A stretch of DNA of 64,000 nt from Myxococcales bacterium (GTDB lineage Bacteria > Myxococcota_A > Polyangia > Nannocystales > Nannocystaceae): positions 186,001-250,000 of the forward strand of contig JACKDW010000002.1 of assembly GCA_020633295.1 (NCBI GenBank), given 5' to 3'. This document shows positions 53,213 through 62,162 of this stretch, in pieces (the stretch's first letter is position 1; every line of letters starts with the position of its first letter). The notes under the pieces are model-generated. The model had not been told where the DNA came from. It saw only the letters and a list, made by a program, of their open reading frames with translations, and did no database searches. Position numbers and translations under genes: made by a program.

Positions 53213-55498
53213 ATGGATGCACCCGCCGCCGCCGCCCGAGACCTGCGCTACGACCTCCGCGACCTTCAGGAGCACCCCGAGAAGTACCCGAAGCTGACGC
53301 CCGAGGTGCTGCGCGCGGCCTACTACGAGATGTGCCTCGCGCGCTGCCACGTCGAGCGCATCGTGCAGGAGTGCGCCAAGGGGACGGTGAAGTTCTCGAT
53401 CTGGGGGTCGGGCGAGGAGCTGCACGGCGCCGCCGAGGCGCTCGCCTACCACGAGGTCGTCAACCCCGAGGCCTTCGGCATCGGCGCGCACTATCGATCG
53501 GCGGGGCTCCTGGCGATGTGGGCGCGGCTGCGCGGCTATCCGGACTTCCACCTCGACCACATGCGGCAGCAGCTCTCGCGCGTCACCGATCCGTGGACCG
53601 GCGGGCGGCAGATGACCGCGCACTTTAACGCGCCCGACTACAACGTGCTGCCGGTGCAGAGCTCGCTCGGCATGCAGCTCGGCAAGGCGGTCGGCTACGC
53701 CCACGGGCTCCAGCGCCGCGGCTTCACCGACGGCATGGTCACGGCCGTGATCGGCGACGGGACCATGGCCGAGGGCGACCTCCACGACGCCATGACCGGC
53801 GCGTCGATCCTGCAGGTGCCGCTGCTGGTCACGGTGACCGACAACGACATCGCGATCAGCGTCTCGCCCGCCGACGGCCGCGGCATCAAGGACATCGCCA
53901 GCTACGCGCGCGCGTTCAACTTCGAGTTCTTCGAGGTCGACGGCAACGACTTCCTCGCCGTCTACAACACCGCCAAGCGGGCCGCGACCTTCGTCACCGG
54001 CCAGCAGAAGCCGGCGATGATGTGGATCAACAACCTCTCGCGCCTCAACGACCACAGCTCCGCCGCGGACTTCAGCTTCAAGTTTGACCAGTACGACGCG
54101 CTGCTCGACTTCGGCGAGGCGCTCGTGCGCCTGGGCGTGCTCGAGCCGGGCGACGTCATCCGCCGCAACGCGCAGGGCAGCGGCAGCGACTACTTCCGCC
54201 GCCACGAGCTCGGCGGGCTGTCGCAGCAGGCCGACGATCACATCGTCGAGACCATGACGATCGCGCAGGGCGAGCCCGAGCCGACGCCCGAGTCGATCTA
54301 CGAGCACGTCCGCGACCCCTTCCCCGACGTCGTCGAGGCGCCGCCCGAGGGCCGCCCGACCTGCATCTCGATCAACGGCGCGGTCCGGGCCGCGCTGCGC
54401 GCGATCCTCCGCGACAACCCGATGACCTGGCTCTACGGTCAGGACGTGGCGAAGAAGGGCGGCGTCATGCAGGCGACGCGCGCGCTGTGGGAGCAGTTCC
54501 CCGAGCAGGTCCGCGACGCGCCGATCAACGAGCCGCTGATCATGGGCTCGGCCGTCGGCTTCGCGCTGCACCCGGGCGCGACCGCGATCCCCGAGATCCA
54601 GTTCTCCGACTACAGCCTCAACACGCTGCACTGGCTCGTGCTCATGGGCAACCAGCTGTGGTGCTCCAACGGCACCTCGCGCGTCAACGTGATCGTGCGC
54701 CTGCCGGTCGAGCCGCTGCACGGCGGCGCGGTCTACCACTCGATGTGCATGGAGGGCTTCTACGGCGCGATCCCGGGGCTGACGATCATCGCGCCGACGA
54801 CCTCGCGCGACATGTACGGCCTGCTGCGCAGCGCCGCCGACTACGCCGGCCCGGTCGTCGTGTTCGAGTCGAAGGGCCTGTACCGCATGACGCTCGGCGA
54901 CGCGTTCCCGGGCGAGCCGACCGACGCCAAGGAGATCGCGGCGCTCAAGCGGCAGATCGGGTTCCAGGGGCACATCCCCGACCTGCCCGACGACTTCCGC
55001 GTGCCGCTCGGCAAGGCCGCCGTGCGCCAGCAGGGCGACGACCTCACCGTCGTCACGTGGGGCCGCTGCACGCTGTTCTGTGAGGCCGCGATCAAGCGGC
55101 TCGCGAGCGAGGGCGTACGCTGCGAGCTCATCGACCTGCGCACGATCGTGCCGCCGGACATGGAGACCGTGCTCGCGAGCGTGCGCAAGACCGGGCGCCT
55201 GCTCGTGGTCCACGAGGACCGGGTGTTCTCGAGCATCGGCCGCGAGCTGCAGGGCGCGGTCCACGAGGCGTTCGCCGGCGAGCACGTGCTGACGCGGGTG
55301 CTCGGGCAGGACCCGGTGCCCGGGATCCCGCAGAACATCCACCTCGAGGAGGTCATCGTCGTGTCGCCGGCCAAGGTCTACGAGGCCGCGCGCGCGCTGC
55401 TCGGGCTGCGCCGGCAGGCCGCCGCGCCGGCCGCCCAGGACGTCGAGCCCGCGCGCGCGCAGGTCCTGTGGACGCCGAACCGGAACTTCGTCGCCTGA
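53213..55498 (+). CDS. 2-oxoacid dehydrogenase E1 component, alpha and beta subunits fused
   Basis: A 761-residue thiamin-diphosphate enzyme decarboxylating a 2-oxoacid (pyruvate or branched-chain type). The alpha part carries the ThDP motif starting GDGTMAEGDLHDAMTGA at G181 and ending VTDN near 213; the beta part begins around residue 395 (ISINGAVRAALRAILRD) with LYGQDVAKKGGVMQATR and EIQFSDYSLN. A single chain holds both halves that are usually separate. Start ATG 53213 follows AAGGTG at 9-10 bases. The gene is followed by an MBL hydrolase, same strand, gap 67 bp. No E2 or E3 gene is in the window, so it is either an orphan or served by genes elsewhere. Confidence 0.88.
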   Translation: MDAPAAAARDLRYDLRDLQEHPEKYPKLTPEVLRAAYYEMCLARCHVERIVQECAKGTVKFSIWGSGEELHGAAEALAYHEVVNPEAFGIGAHYRSAGLLAMWARLRGYPDFHLDHMRQQLSRVTDPWTGGRQMTAHFNAPDYNVLPVQSSLGMQLGKAVGYAHGLQRRGFTDGMVTAVIGDGTMAEGDLHDAMTGASILQVPLLVTVTDNDIAISVSPADGRGIKDIASYARAFNFEFFEVDGNDFLAVYNTAKRAATFVTGQQKPAMMWINNLSRLNDHSSAADFSFKFDQYDALLDFGEALVRLGVLEPGDVIRRNAQGSGSDYFRRHELGGLSQQADDHIVETMTIAQGEPEPTPESIYEHVRDPFPDVVEAPPEGRPTCISINGAVRAALRAILRDNPMTWLYGQDVAKKGGVMQATRALWEQFPEQVRDAPINEPLIMGSAVGFALHPGATAIPEIQFSDYSLNTLHWLVLMGNQLWCSNGTSRVNVIVRLPVEPLHGGAVYHSMCMEGFYGAIPGLTIIAPTTSRDMYGLLRSAADYAGPVVVFESKGLYRMTLGDAFPGEPTDAKEIAALKRQIGFQGHIPDLPDDFRVPLGKAAVRQQGDDLTVVTWGRCTLFCEAAIKRLASEGVRCELIDLRTIVPPDMETVLASVRKTGRLLVVHEDRVFSSIGRELQGAVHEAFAGEHVLTRVLGQDPVPGIPQNIHLEEVIVVSPAKVYEAARALLGLRRQAAAPAAQDVEPARAQVLWTPNRNFVA

Positions 55499-55565
55499 GG
55501 AATAGGACATGGCGCGCGCGCCATGTCTCTGTAAGGGTAGCGACGAGCGAGCGAGCGAGGGAGGC

Positions 55566-56432
55566 ATGACCAGCATCGCGCACGACGCGAGCCGCGGGCT
55601 CGACCGCCTGCACGTCGCGGGCGTGACGCTGACCGGCGTCACGCGCGGCGGCGTTGAGACCTGCCTGATGGCCAAGGAATTCGGGGTCATGTTCGACATC
55701 GGCATGTGCCCGCCCGGCGCGCAGCGCTACAGCACCGCGCTGATCAGCCACGCGCACGCCGACCACCTCGGCGGCGTCGCCTACCTCGCGAGCCTGCGCT
55801 CGATGCTCGGGCAGCCGCCGCTGACGCTGCACGTGCCCGCCGAGACGGTCGAGCCGCTCGAGCGGCTGTTCGACGTCTGGGCCGAGCTCGAGGGCTACCG
55901 CGCGCGCGTCGAGCTGTTCGGGCACGCGCCGGGCGACACCGTGTCGATCCGCCGCGACGTGCAGGCGACCTGCCTGCGGACGACGCACCGCGTGCCCTCG
56001 CTCGCGTGGGTGATCGAGCGCGTGAGCCGGCGGCTCAAGCCCGAGTACCAGGGCCTCGAGGGCGCCGCGATCAAGGCGCTGCGGCAGCGCGGCGAGGAGG
56101 TCACCGAGGAGCACCGCGCGCCCGAGCTGTGCGTCACCGGCGACACGCAGATCGAGTTCTTGCTCTCCGACGAGAGCGCGCTCGCCCGTCAGGCGCGCGT
56201 GCTCGTCCACGAGGTCACGAGCTGGGACGTCGGCGACGCGCAGGCCAAGGCGCGCACGCGCAAGTGGGGGCACACGCACATCGACGAGCTGGTCGCGGCG
56301 GCCGAGCGCTTCGAGGGCGAGGCGCTGGTGCTCGTGCACCGCAGCATGCGGCACAGCCGTCAGGAGGCCGAGGCCGTGGTCGCGCGGATGCCCCCCGCGC
56401 TGCGCGAGAGGGTGCACCTCCTTGGCGGCTGA
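55566..56432 (+). CDS. Metallo-beta-lactamase fold hydrolase (RNase Z-like)
   Basis: A 288-residue cytoplasmic-type enzyme. SHAHADHLGG (H62, H64, D66, H67) is the zinc motif; later metal ligands are CVTGDTQ (aspartate) and GHTHIDE (histidine). The order resembles tRNase Z family proteins but the beta-CASP region is not seen, so tRNA processing is not certain. GGGAGGC before ATG 55566 is a good ribosome-binding site. It overlaps the next gene by 11 bases. The operon position between an E1 dehydrogenase and an NDH-2-like flavoprotein gives no strong hint to substrate. Confidence 0.85.
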   Translation: MTSIAHDASRGLDRLHVAGVTLTGVTRGGVETCLMAKEFGVMFDIGMCPPGAQRYSTALISHAHADHLGGVAYLASLRSMLGQPPLTLHVPAETVEPLERLFDVWAELEGYRARVELFGHAPGDTVSIRRDVQATCLRTTHRVPSLAWVIERVSRRLKPEYQGLEGAAIKALRQRGEEVTEEHRAPELCVTGDTQIEFLLSDESALARQARVLVHEVTSWDVGDAQAKARTRKWGHTHIDELVAAAERFEGEALVLVHRSMRHSRQEAEAVVARMPPALRERVHLLGG

Positions 56433-57705
56433 CGACGACGCGCGCGACTGCGACGTGCTGATCCTCGGCGCGAGCATGGCCGGGATCGACGTGCTGTACC
56501 AGCTGCGGCGGCGGCTCCCGGGGCGCGCGCTCGACGTCGTGGTCGTCGATCGCCAGGCGACGCACGGCTACATCCCGCTGGTGCAGGAGCGCCTGTGCGC
56601 GCGGATCGACCGCGCCGGCTCGACGCTCGAGACCCAGCGGGTCGTCGACGCGGACCCGCGCGCGCGCTTCGTGCTCGGCGAGGTGCGCTCCTTCGACCCG
56701 GCGCGCCGCGAGGTCGAGCTCGCCGGCGGTCAGCGCCTTCGCGGGCGCTTCGTCGTGATCGCGCTCGGCTCGGTCGTCACGCCGCCGGCCGGGCTGCCGG
56801 GTCGCGAGCACGCGCTCGGCTACAAGTTCTCTGCGGGCTTCGACGGCGCGGCCGCGGCCCTCGAGCGCGCGCTGACCCGCGAGGGCGACGCGGTCCCCCA
56901 CTTCGTGGTCGTCGGCGGCGGCATCAGCGGGGTCGAGCTCGCCGGCGACCTCGCGCACCTCGGCGCCGCGCGACCGAGCTCCTGGCGCGCGCCACGGGTG
57001 ACGCTGGTGCAGTCCGCCGCGCGCTTGCTGCCGGCGCTGACGCCCCGCGCGGGTCGCCTGGCGGCGCGCTTCCTGGGCCGGCAGGGGGTCGAGCTGCGCC
57101 TGGGGACGCGGGTCGTCGAGCTGCGCGAGCACGAGCTGGTCCTCCGGACACGTCAATCAACGAGCGCCAGCGGCGGCCCGTACCGCGAGGGCGACGGCGA
57201 CGGCCAGGTGACGCTCGCGTGTGACGGCGTGTTCTGGGCCGGCGGCGTGCGCCCGGCGCCCGCGCTCGCGCGCCTCAACCTCCCGACCACCGAGGACGGC
57301 TGGCTGAGGGTGGGCCCGACCCTGCAGTGCTTCCCCGAGCCGCGCCCGCGCTGGCCCGAGATCTTCGCCTGCGGCGACGCGGTGCGGATCTTCGGCGGCG
57401 ATCGCGAGGCGCCCTGGCCGACCATGCAGCGCGCGATCGAGTGCCTGTGGCAGGCGGACCTCGTGGCGCGCAACATCGTGCAGCTCGTGGCGCACAACGC
57501 CGTCGGCGCGGGCCGCAGCGGCTACCCGCCGCCGCTCGCCCCGCACACGCTGCGCGAGGACTTCTTCCACGGGGTGAGCATGGGGTCGCGCTCGATGATC
57601 GTGTACGGCCCGATGGCCGTGGAGCTCGGCGCGGGCGGGGTGTGGTTTCGCCGCTTCCTCATGCGCCAGTACTTCCGCCGCTACCGCGGGCTCGCGCGCG
57701 CCTGA
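56422..57705 (+). CDS. NDH-2-like FAD-dependent NAD(P)H oxidoreductase
   Basis: A 427-residue flavoprotein of the type II NADH dehydrogenase/ferredoxin-NAD reductase class. The FAD loop DVLILGASMAGIDVLYQL lies at about 11-28, VVIALGSVVTPP near 112, the NAD(P)H loop VVVGGGISGVELAGDLA near 158-174, and IFACGDAVRIFGG near 313-325. The C-terminal part (after about 370) is amphipathic (WFRRFLMRQYFRRYRGL), suggesting peripheral membrane binding. TTG 56422 is the start; it overlaps the MBL gene by 11 bases, so the two are coupled. Quinone reduction in a short respiratory chain is likely but the electron acceptor cannot be read from sequence. Confidence 0.85.
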   Translation: MAADDDARDCDVLILGASMAGIDVLYQLRRRLPGRALDVVVVDRQATHGYIPLVQERLCARIDRAGSTLETQRVVDADPRARFVLGEVRSFDPARREVELAGGQRLRGRFVVIALGSVVTPPAGLPGREHALGYKFSAGFDGAAAALERALTREGDAVPHFVVVGGGISGVELAGDLAHLGAARPSSWRAPRVTLVQSAARLLPALTPRAGRLAARFLGRQGVELRLGTRVVELREHELVLRTRQSTSASGGPYREGDGDGQVTLACDGVFWAGGVRPAPALARLNLPTTEDGWLRVGPTLQCFPEPRPRWPEIFACGDAVRIFGGDREAPWPTMQRAIECLWQADLVARNIVQLVAHNAVGAGRSGYPPPLAPHTLREDFFHGVSMGSRSMIVYGPMAVELGAGGVWFRRFLMRQYFRRYRGLARA

Positions 57706-57723
57706 GCGCCCCCAGGACGGCCG

Positions 57724-58983
57724 TCACGCCGCGTCGGCGAGCTCGAGGAGCGTGCGCAGCAGGATGTTCGCGCCGTGGATGCACGACTCGGGCGTCGAGC
57801 GCTCGCGCGGGTTGTGGCTGATGCCGTCGAACTCGCCGGGCACGAAGATCATCCCGGTCGGGCAGATGGCGGCGAACTCCTGGGCGTCGTGGCCCGCGCC
57901 CGACTGAATCGGCGCGTGGGACAGGCCCGCGGCGCGCGCGTGCCCGGCGATGATCGACTGGACGCCGGCGTCGAAGCGCACCCGCGCGGTCTTGGCGGTC
58001 TGCTTGACCGCGATCGAAACACCTGACTGTTTCGACAGCTCCTCGAGGAAGGCGGTCAGCTCGGCCTCGGCCGCGGCCATCGCGTCGTCCTCGGGGTTGC
58101 GCAGGTCGACCGTGCAGATGACGCGCCCGGGCACGATGTTCACGCGGTTGGGGACCGGCTTCACGCGACCCATCGTCGCGCGCATCTGGGCGCCGTAGCG
58201 GCCCGACGTCGCCATCTCGTGCAGCCGCACGTTGACGCGCGCGGCGACGAGGCCGGCGTCCCGCCGCAGCGTCATCGGGGTGGTGCCCGCGTGGGCGAAC
58301 TTCCCGACGAGCGTCAGCTCGAGCCAGGAGATCGCCTGGACGCCCGTGACCACGCCGAGCTCGAGCCCGGCGTCCGCGAGCACGGGGCCTTGCTCGATGT
58401 GCAGCTCGACGTACGCGCGCGGCGGGCTCACGCGCTCGTCGTGCTCGCCGAGGAAGCCGATCCGCGCCAGCTCGTCGCGCACGGTCACGCCTGTCTCATC
58501 GGTCAGCGCGTACGCGTCGGCGAGCGGGATCCGGCCGCAGGCGACCGCGCTCCCGAGCATGTCGGTGCCGAAGCGCGCCCCCTCCTCGTCGGTGAAGAAC
58601 GCGATCTCGAGCGGACGCCGGGTCGTGACGCCGCGGTCGTTGAGGGTGCGCACCACCTCCAGCGCGGCGAGGACTCCGAGCGCGCCGTCGTAGCGCCCCC
58701 CGGTCGGGACGCTGTCGATGTGCGAGCCCGCGATCACCGGCGCGAGCGCCTCGGCGCCGGCGCGTCGGCCGTAGACGTTACCGACGCGATCGACGCGGAC
58801 CTCCAGGCCCGCGGCTTCGAACCATCCCTTGACGCGCTCGCGCCCCGCCCGATCCGCGTCGGTGAGCGCGAGCCGATTCACGCCGACGAGGCCGGTGCGC
58901 TCGTCGACGTAGGCGCCGAGCTCGGCGAGCGCGTGGACGGAGGAGAGCAGCCGCTCCCCGTTGATCGCGAGGGGTGTTCCCAT
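57724..58983 (-). CDS. M20-family Zn-dependent amidohydrolase (N-carbamoyl/allantoate type)
   Basis: A 419-residue binuclear enzyme. SHIDSVPTGGRYDGALGV (H88, D99) and FFTDEEGARF (near 130) are the metal-binding blocks of the hydantoinase/carbamoylase branch, also including allantoate amidohydrolase and beta-ureidopropionase. GHDAQEF and SHNPRERS near the end complete the site. The dimerisation domain sits in the middle (about 205-320). Start ATG 58983 (MGTPLAINGERLL) is chosen over upstream in-frame codons that are shadows. It degrades a carbamoyl or allantoate-type compound in the cytoplasm; purine, pyrimidine or amino-acid-derivative degradation cannot be distinguished. Confidence 0.85.
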   Translation of the reverse strand: MGTPLAINGERLLSSVHALAELGAYVDERTGLVGVNRLALTDADRAGRERVKGWFEAAGLEVRVDRVGNVYGRRAGAEALAPVIAGSHIDSVPTGGRYDGALGVLAALEVVRTLNDRGVTTRRPLEIAFFTDEEGARFGTDMLGSAVACGRIPLADAYALTDETGVTVRDELARIGFLGEHDERVSPPRAYVELHIEQGPVLADAGLELGVVTGVQAISWLELTLVGKFAHAGTTPMTLRRDAGLVAARVNVRLHEMATSGRYGAQMRATMGRVKPVPNRVNIVPGRVICTVDLRNPEDDAMAAAEAELTAFLEELSKQSGVSIAVKQTAKTARVRFDAGVQSIIAGHARAAGLSHAPIQSGAGHDAQEFAAICPTGMIFVPGEFDGISHNPRERSTPESCIHGANILLRTLLELADAA

Positions 58984-59104
58984 CGCCCCCACCTCTAGCA
59001 CGCGCCCGCGCGGCGAGGTGGTGACGGCGATCATGCGCGAGTCACTCGCACCCGGCGACGGCGCGGCGCTTCGTCGGCTCCGAGCGCGCCGCCCCGTCGC
59101 GCGA

Positions 59105-60064
59105 TCACTCGCCCGCGCGACGATACGCGGCCGGCGTCACGCCGTGGTGGCGACGGAACGCGCTCGAGAACGACGGGACGCTGACGTAGCCCACGCGCGC
59201 GCAGACCTCGGCGACCGAGAGCTCGCCCTGGCGCAGCGCGCGAGCGGCCAAGGTCATGCGCCACCCCTGGAGGTACCGCGCGGGCGACTGGCCGACGAGC
59301 TGCTTGAAGCGGGTGAAGAAGGCGCTGCGCGACATGCCGACGGCCTGGGCGAGCCGCGGGACCGCCCAGTCCTCCGCCGGCCTGGCGTGCATGAGCCCCA
59401 GCGCGCGACCGACCCGCGCGTCTCGGAGCGCGCGCAGCCAACCGCGCGGGAGCTCCTCGGCGCGCAGCCACGCCGCGAGCGTCTGCATGAACAGGATCTC
59501 GGTCAGCCGGCGCGTGATGAACTCCGCGCCCGGCTCGAGGTCCGCGAGCTGGCGCTCGAGCGCGGTCAAGGTCGGCGCGAGCCAGCGCTCGACGCCGACG
59601 TTGACGATGAGGAGCTCGGGCAGCGCGCGCAGCAGCGGGTGCCAGTCGAGGCCGTCGAGCTCGAAGCTGCCGCAGATCAGGCGGGCGGGCGGACCCTCGC
59701 CGCCGATCTGAAAGCGCGCGAACGGGCCCTCGCCCTCGCGGGCGATCGCGTCGCGCAGCGGGACCGCAGCGCCCCGGCGCCCGCTGCCCATCCGGTGTCG
59801 CCCGCCGCGGGGCAGCAGCACGACGTCGCCCGCGGCGACGCGCGTCGCGTCGCCGGCCGCCGGCGTGACCCAGGCCTCCCCGGCGACGACGCAGTGAAAC
59901 AGGCAGCGGCCCGCCGCCCCGCCGGAGAAGCTCCACGGCGCGCGCACGGGGCCGTGACAGAACACGGAGCCGCGGATCTCGATCGGCTCGAGCAGCTGGC
60001 TGAGAAAATCCACCTCAGCAGGATATCCGATACTCTTGAATAAGAAATAGCGACGCAGAGACAT
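59105..60064 (-). CDS. AraC-family regulator (cupin_6 type)
   Basis: A 319-residue regulator with an N-terminal cupin-like sensor (about 10-165) and a C-terminal AraC DNA-binding domain. Helix pair one is RLAQAVGMSRSAFFTRFKQL (about 236-255), pair two ELSVAEVCARVGYVSVPSFS (about 284-303) with AFRRHHGVTPAAYRR at the end. Start ATG 60064 overlaps the palindrome at 60058-60075 shared with the divergent membrane protein gene (60088). That arrangement fits autoregulation plus control of the neighbour. Confidence 0.88.
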   Translation of the reverse strand: MSLRRYFLFKSIGYPAEVDFLSQLLEPIEIRGSVFCHGPVRAPWSFSGGAAGRCLFHCVVAGEAWVTPAAGDATRVAAGDVVLLPRGGRHRMGSGRRGAAVPLRDAIAREGEGPFARFQIGGEGPPARLICGSFELDGLDWHPLLRALPELLIVNVGVERWLAPTLTALERQLADLEPGAEFITRRLTEILFMQTLAAWLRAEELPRGWLRALRDARVGRALGLMHARPAEDWAVPRLAQAVGMSRSAFFTRFKQLVGQSPARYLQGWRMTLAARALRQGELSVAEVCARVGYVSVPSFSSAFRRHHGVTPAAYRRAGE

Positions 60065-60075
60065 TTAAACGTCTC
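60058..60075. promoter_or_regulatory. Near-perfect palindrome in the divergent AraC/membrane-protein region
   Basis: Arms GAGAC (60058-60062) and GTCTC (60071-60075) around TTTAAA, only the two bases beside TTTAAA not pairing. It overlaps the AraC start codon (60062-60064) and lies 13 bases before the divergent ATG at 60088, so it could regulate both. Confidence 0.45.
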
Positions 60076-60087
60076 ATCATCGAGATC

Positions 60088-60576
60088 ATGCTCTCGAGCG
60101 TGAACCACCGCAAGACCATGCTCCTGACCGCGCTCGCGGTCTTCCTCGTCCAGTTCAACCTCGGCTACGTCTTCCATGACCTGGCATTTGGACCATGGTT
60201 CCATGACCAGATCCCGTTCGGCCGCGAGCGCTACGTGATCCCGTACATCGCGGCCGCGTTCGCCGTGTACGCGCTGATCCTCGCCCACCTGTTCCCCGCG
60301 TATCACGCCTACCACCGCGAGCGCTCGGCGCTCGGCAACGGGCTGCGCTTCGGGCTGCTGATGGGCGTGGTGTTCGACGCGCTGCAGGGCGGGATCATCG
60401 AGGTCGCCACCTTCGAGGGGATGACGCTGCGGGTCTTCGCGCTCGACTCCGGGTACCACGTGCTCGTGGAGGGGGCGCTCGGCGGGCTGGTCTGCGCCGC
60501 GGTCGCGCGCGCGTCGGTCGCGAGCAGCGAGCCGCGCGCCGGCGAGCTCGCGGGCGCGCGCGCGAGCGCCTCGTGA
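60088..60576 (+). CDS. Hypothetical membrane protein, 162 aa
   Basis: Four hydrophobic segments over the first 145 residues (for example LLTALAVFLVQFNLGYVF, YVIPYIAAAFAVYALILAHLF, GLRFGLLMGVVFDALQGG and LVEGALGGLVCAAVA). Histidines and a conserved-looking HDLAFGPWFHDQIPFG lie between helices one and two. The C-terminal tail is Ser/Arg/Ala-rich. No family recognised with confidence. Its divergent regulator and shared palindrome suggest inducible expression; a small transporter or sensor is possible. Confidence 0.65.
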   Translation: MLSSVNHRKTMLLTALAVFLVQFNLGYVFHDLAFGPWFHDQIPFGRERYVIPYIAAAFAVYALILAHLFPAYHAYHRERSALGNGLRFGLLMGVVFDALQGGIIEVATFEGMTLRVFALDSGYHVLVEGALGGLVCAAVARASVASSEPRAGELAGARASAS

Positions 60577-60618
60577 TCGTTCTGTCGAGCGCGGGCCGCC
60601 CCGCGCTACACTGGGGTC

Positions 60619-60906
60619 GTGTGGGATCCCGCGAACGAGGAGGGCGAGTACTCGCGCCGATGGAGGTCGATCCTCGACGTCCCGTTCCTGCGCGCCGTGG
60701 TCTACCTCTGGCTCGTCGTCGGGCTGCTCGCGACGCTGCTCATGCAGACGCACCGCACAGGCGAGCCGATCACGCTCGAGCACCGTCTCGGCGGGCTCGT
60801 GGTCTGGGCGGTGCTCGCCGCGCTGCTGGTGCGCTTTGATCGTCGTCGGCAGCAGCTCGCGCGGGCGCGCGCGAGCGAGGGCGACGCGGACGAGGGCGGC
60901 CCGTGA
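60619..60906 (+). CDS. Small membrane protein, 95 aa
   Basis: GTG 60619 begins MWDPANEEGEYSRRWRSILD, followed by two hydrophobic segments (AVVYLWLVVGLLATLLM and LGGLVVWAVLAALLVRF). The C-terminal 25 residues are Arg/Glu/Ala-rich. No signal peptide. It follows the previous membrane protein by 42 bases and may be co-transcribed. No family recognised. Confidence 0.55.
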   Translation: MWDPANEEGEYSRRWRSILDVPFLRAVVYLWLVVGLLATLLMQTHRTGEPITLEHRLGGLVVWAVLAALLVRFDRRRQQLARARASEGDADEGGP

Positions 60907-60932
60907 GCGCCCCGTCGAGCTGACCGAGGGGC

Positions 60933-62024
60933 TCACGCGGCGTCGAGGCGCGCGCGCAGCGACGCGAGCACGCGCGCGTGGTCTTCGAGCCAGGTTTCGA
61001 GCGCGGGGACGAGCGCGGCGCGAACCGCCGCGCGCGCCTCCGGGCTCTCGAGGCGGTCCTTGGTCGGCGAGCCGAAGCGCGGCGCGTAGAGGTCGGCGTG
61101 CACCGAGGCGATCAGCCCGCGCCCCGCGGCGGCGCGGAAGCGATCCGTGCTGAGCCCGCGGATCGTCGGGACGCGCCGGACCAGCGCCTGACGCAGCCCC
61201 GCCCACAGCCCGCGCACGTGCGTGCCGCCGTCGCGCGTGGGGAACTGGCTGACGTACGAGATGACCTCGGGGTCATGCTCTGACGCGTCGATCCAGCACA
61301 GCGCGAGCTCGACGGCGACGCCGCCCAGGTCGCCGCGCGCGTGCAGGATCGGCGGCGGGTCACCTGTGCGCGCGCGGGCGCGCGCGGAGACGGCGTCGCG
61401 CAGCCCGCCCGGCGCCCGGAGCTCCTCCCCGTTCACGATCAACAGCGCGCGCGGGTTCAGGTAGCTGAGCTCGCGCGCGCGGGCGTGGACGCGCGCGAGC
61501 TCGAGCGACCCGTCGCCGAAGACCTCGGGATCGGGCGTGAAGGTCACGCGCGTGCCGGGCCGCGCGGCCGGGCCGAGCTCGCGCAGCGGCGAGGCCACGC
61601 GCCCGCGGGCGCAGGTGATCGCGTAGCGACGGCCGGCCCGCGTCGTCTCGACCCGCAGCTCCTCGCAGAGCGCGTTGACGGCGGCGAGGCCGACGCCGCG
61701 GATGTCGTCGCCGATGTGCACGTGCGGCTCGCCGCGCTCGCGACGGACGTCGGCGCGCAGGACGGTGAGCAGCAGCTCCAGCGCCGGGCGCTCGCCACGG
61801 GGCGAGCGCGTGGGCGTGATCGGGATCCCGCGCCCGTCGTCCTCCACCGTGACCGCGCGCCCGCGGATCGTGATCTCGACGCGCGCGGCCCCGCCTGCGA
61901 GGTGCTCGTCGATCGCGTTGCCGAGGAGCTCCCACAGCAGGTGGTGCAAACCGCTGCCGTCGCGCGTGTCGCCGACGTACATGCCAGGGCGCCGGCGGAT
62001 CGCCGCGATGTCGTCGTCGACCAT
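60933..62024 (-). CDS. Stand-alone GyrB/ParE-like ATPase and transducer protein without TOPRIM
   Basis: A 363-residue protein matching only the N-terminal half of GyrB/ParE. The Bergerat ATP site is complete: WELLGNAIDEHLAG (E32, N36, D39), EDDGRGIPI (D62-G66) and IRGVGLAAVNALCEE (G110-G112). The transducer lysine loop is GSPTKDRLES (K322), matching QTK of GyrB. The protein ends right where the TOPRIM domain would start, followed by a natural stop. Normal GyrB is about 800 residues. ATG 62024 (MVDDDIAAIRRRPGMYVGD) begins the domain as in gyrase. It may be a free ATPase, a helper or competitor of gyrase, or a repurposed GHKL protein. Confidence 0.8.
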   Translation of the reverse strand: MVDDDIAAIRRRPGMYVGDTRDGSGLHHLLWELLGNAIDEHLAGGAARVEITIRGRAVTVEDDGRGIPITPTRSPRGERPALELLLTVLRADVRRERGEPHVHIGDDIRGVGLAAVNALCEELRVETTRAGRRYAITCARGRVASPLRELGPAARPGTRVTFTPDPEVFGDGSLELARVHARARELSYLNPRALLIVNGEELRAPGGLRDAVSARARARTGDPPPILHARGDLGGVAVELALCWIDASEHDPEVISYVSQFPTRDGGTHVRGLWAGLRQALVRRVPTIRGLSTDRFRAAAGRGLIASVHADLYAPRFGSPTKDRLESPEARAAVRAALVPALETWLEDHARVLASLRARLDAA

Positions 62025-62162
62025 CGCGACCAGTGTACGTCGAGCGCCCGCCCGCCCGCGCGGCCCCGGTGGTACGCTCGAGGTCGACCGCGCCTGTAAG
62101 ATCGGCGCGCGAACGGGAAACAAGACGTCGGGCGACCGCGCCGCCTCCGCTCGAAGCTGCTC

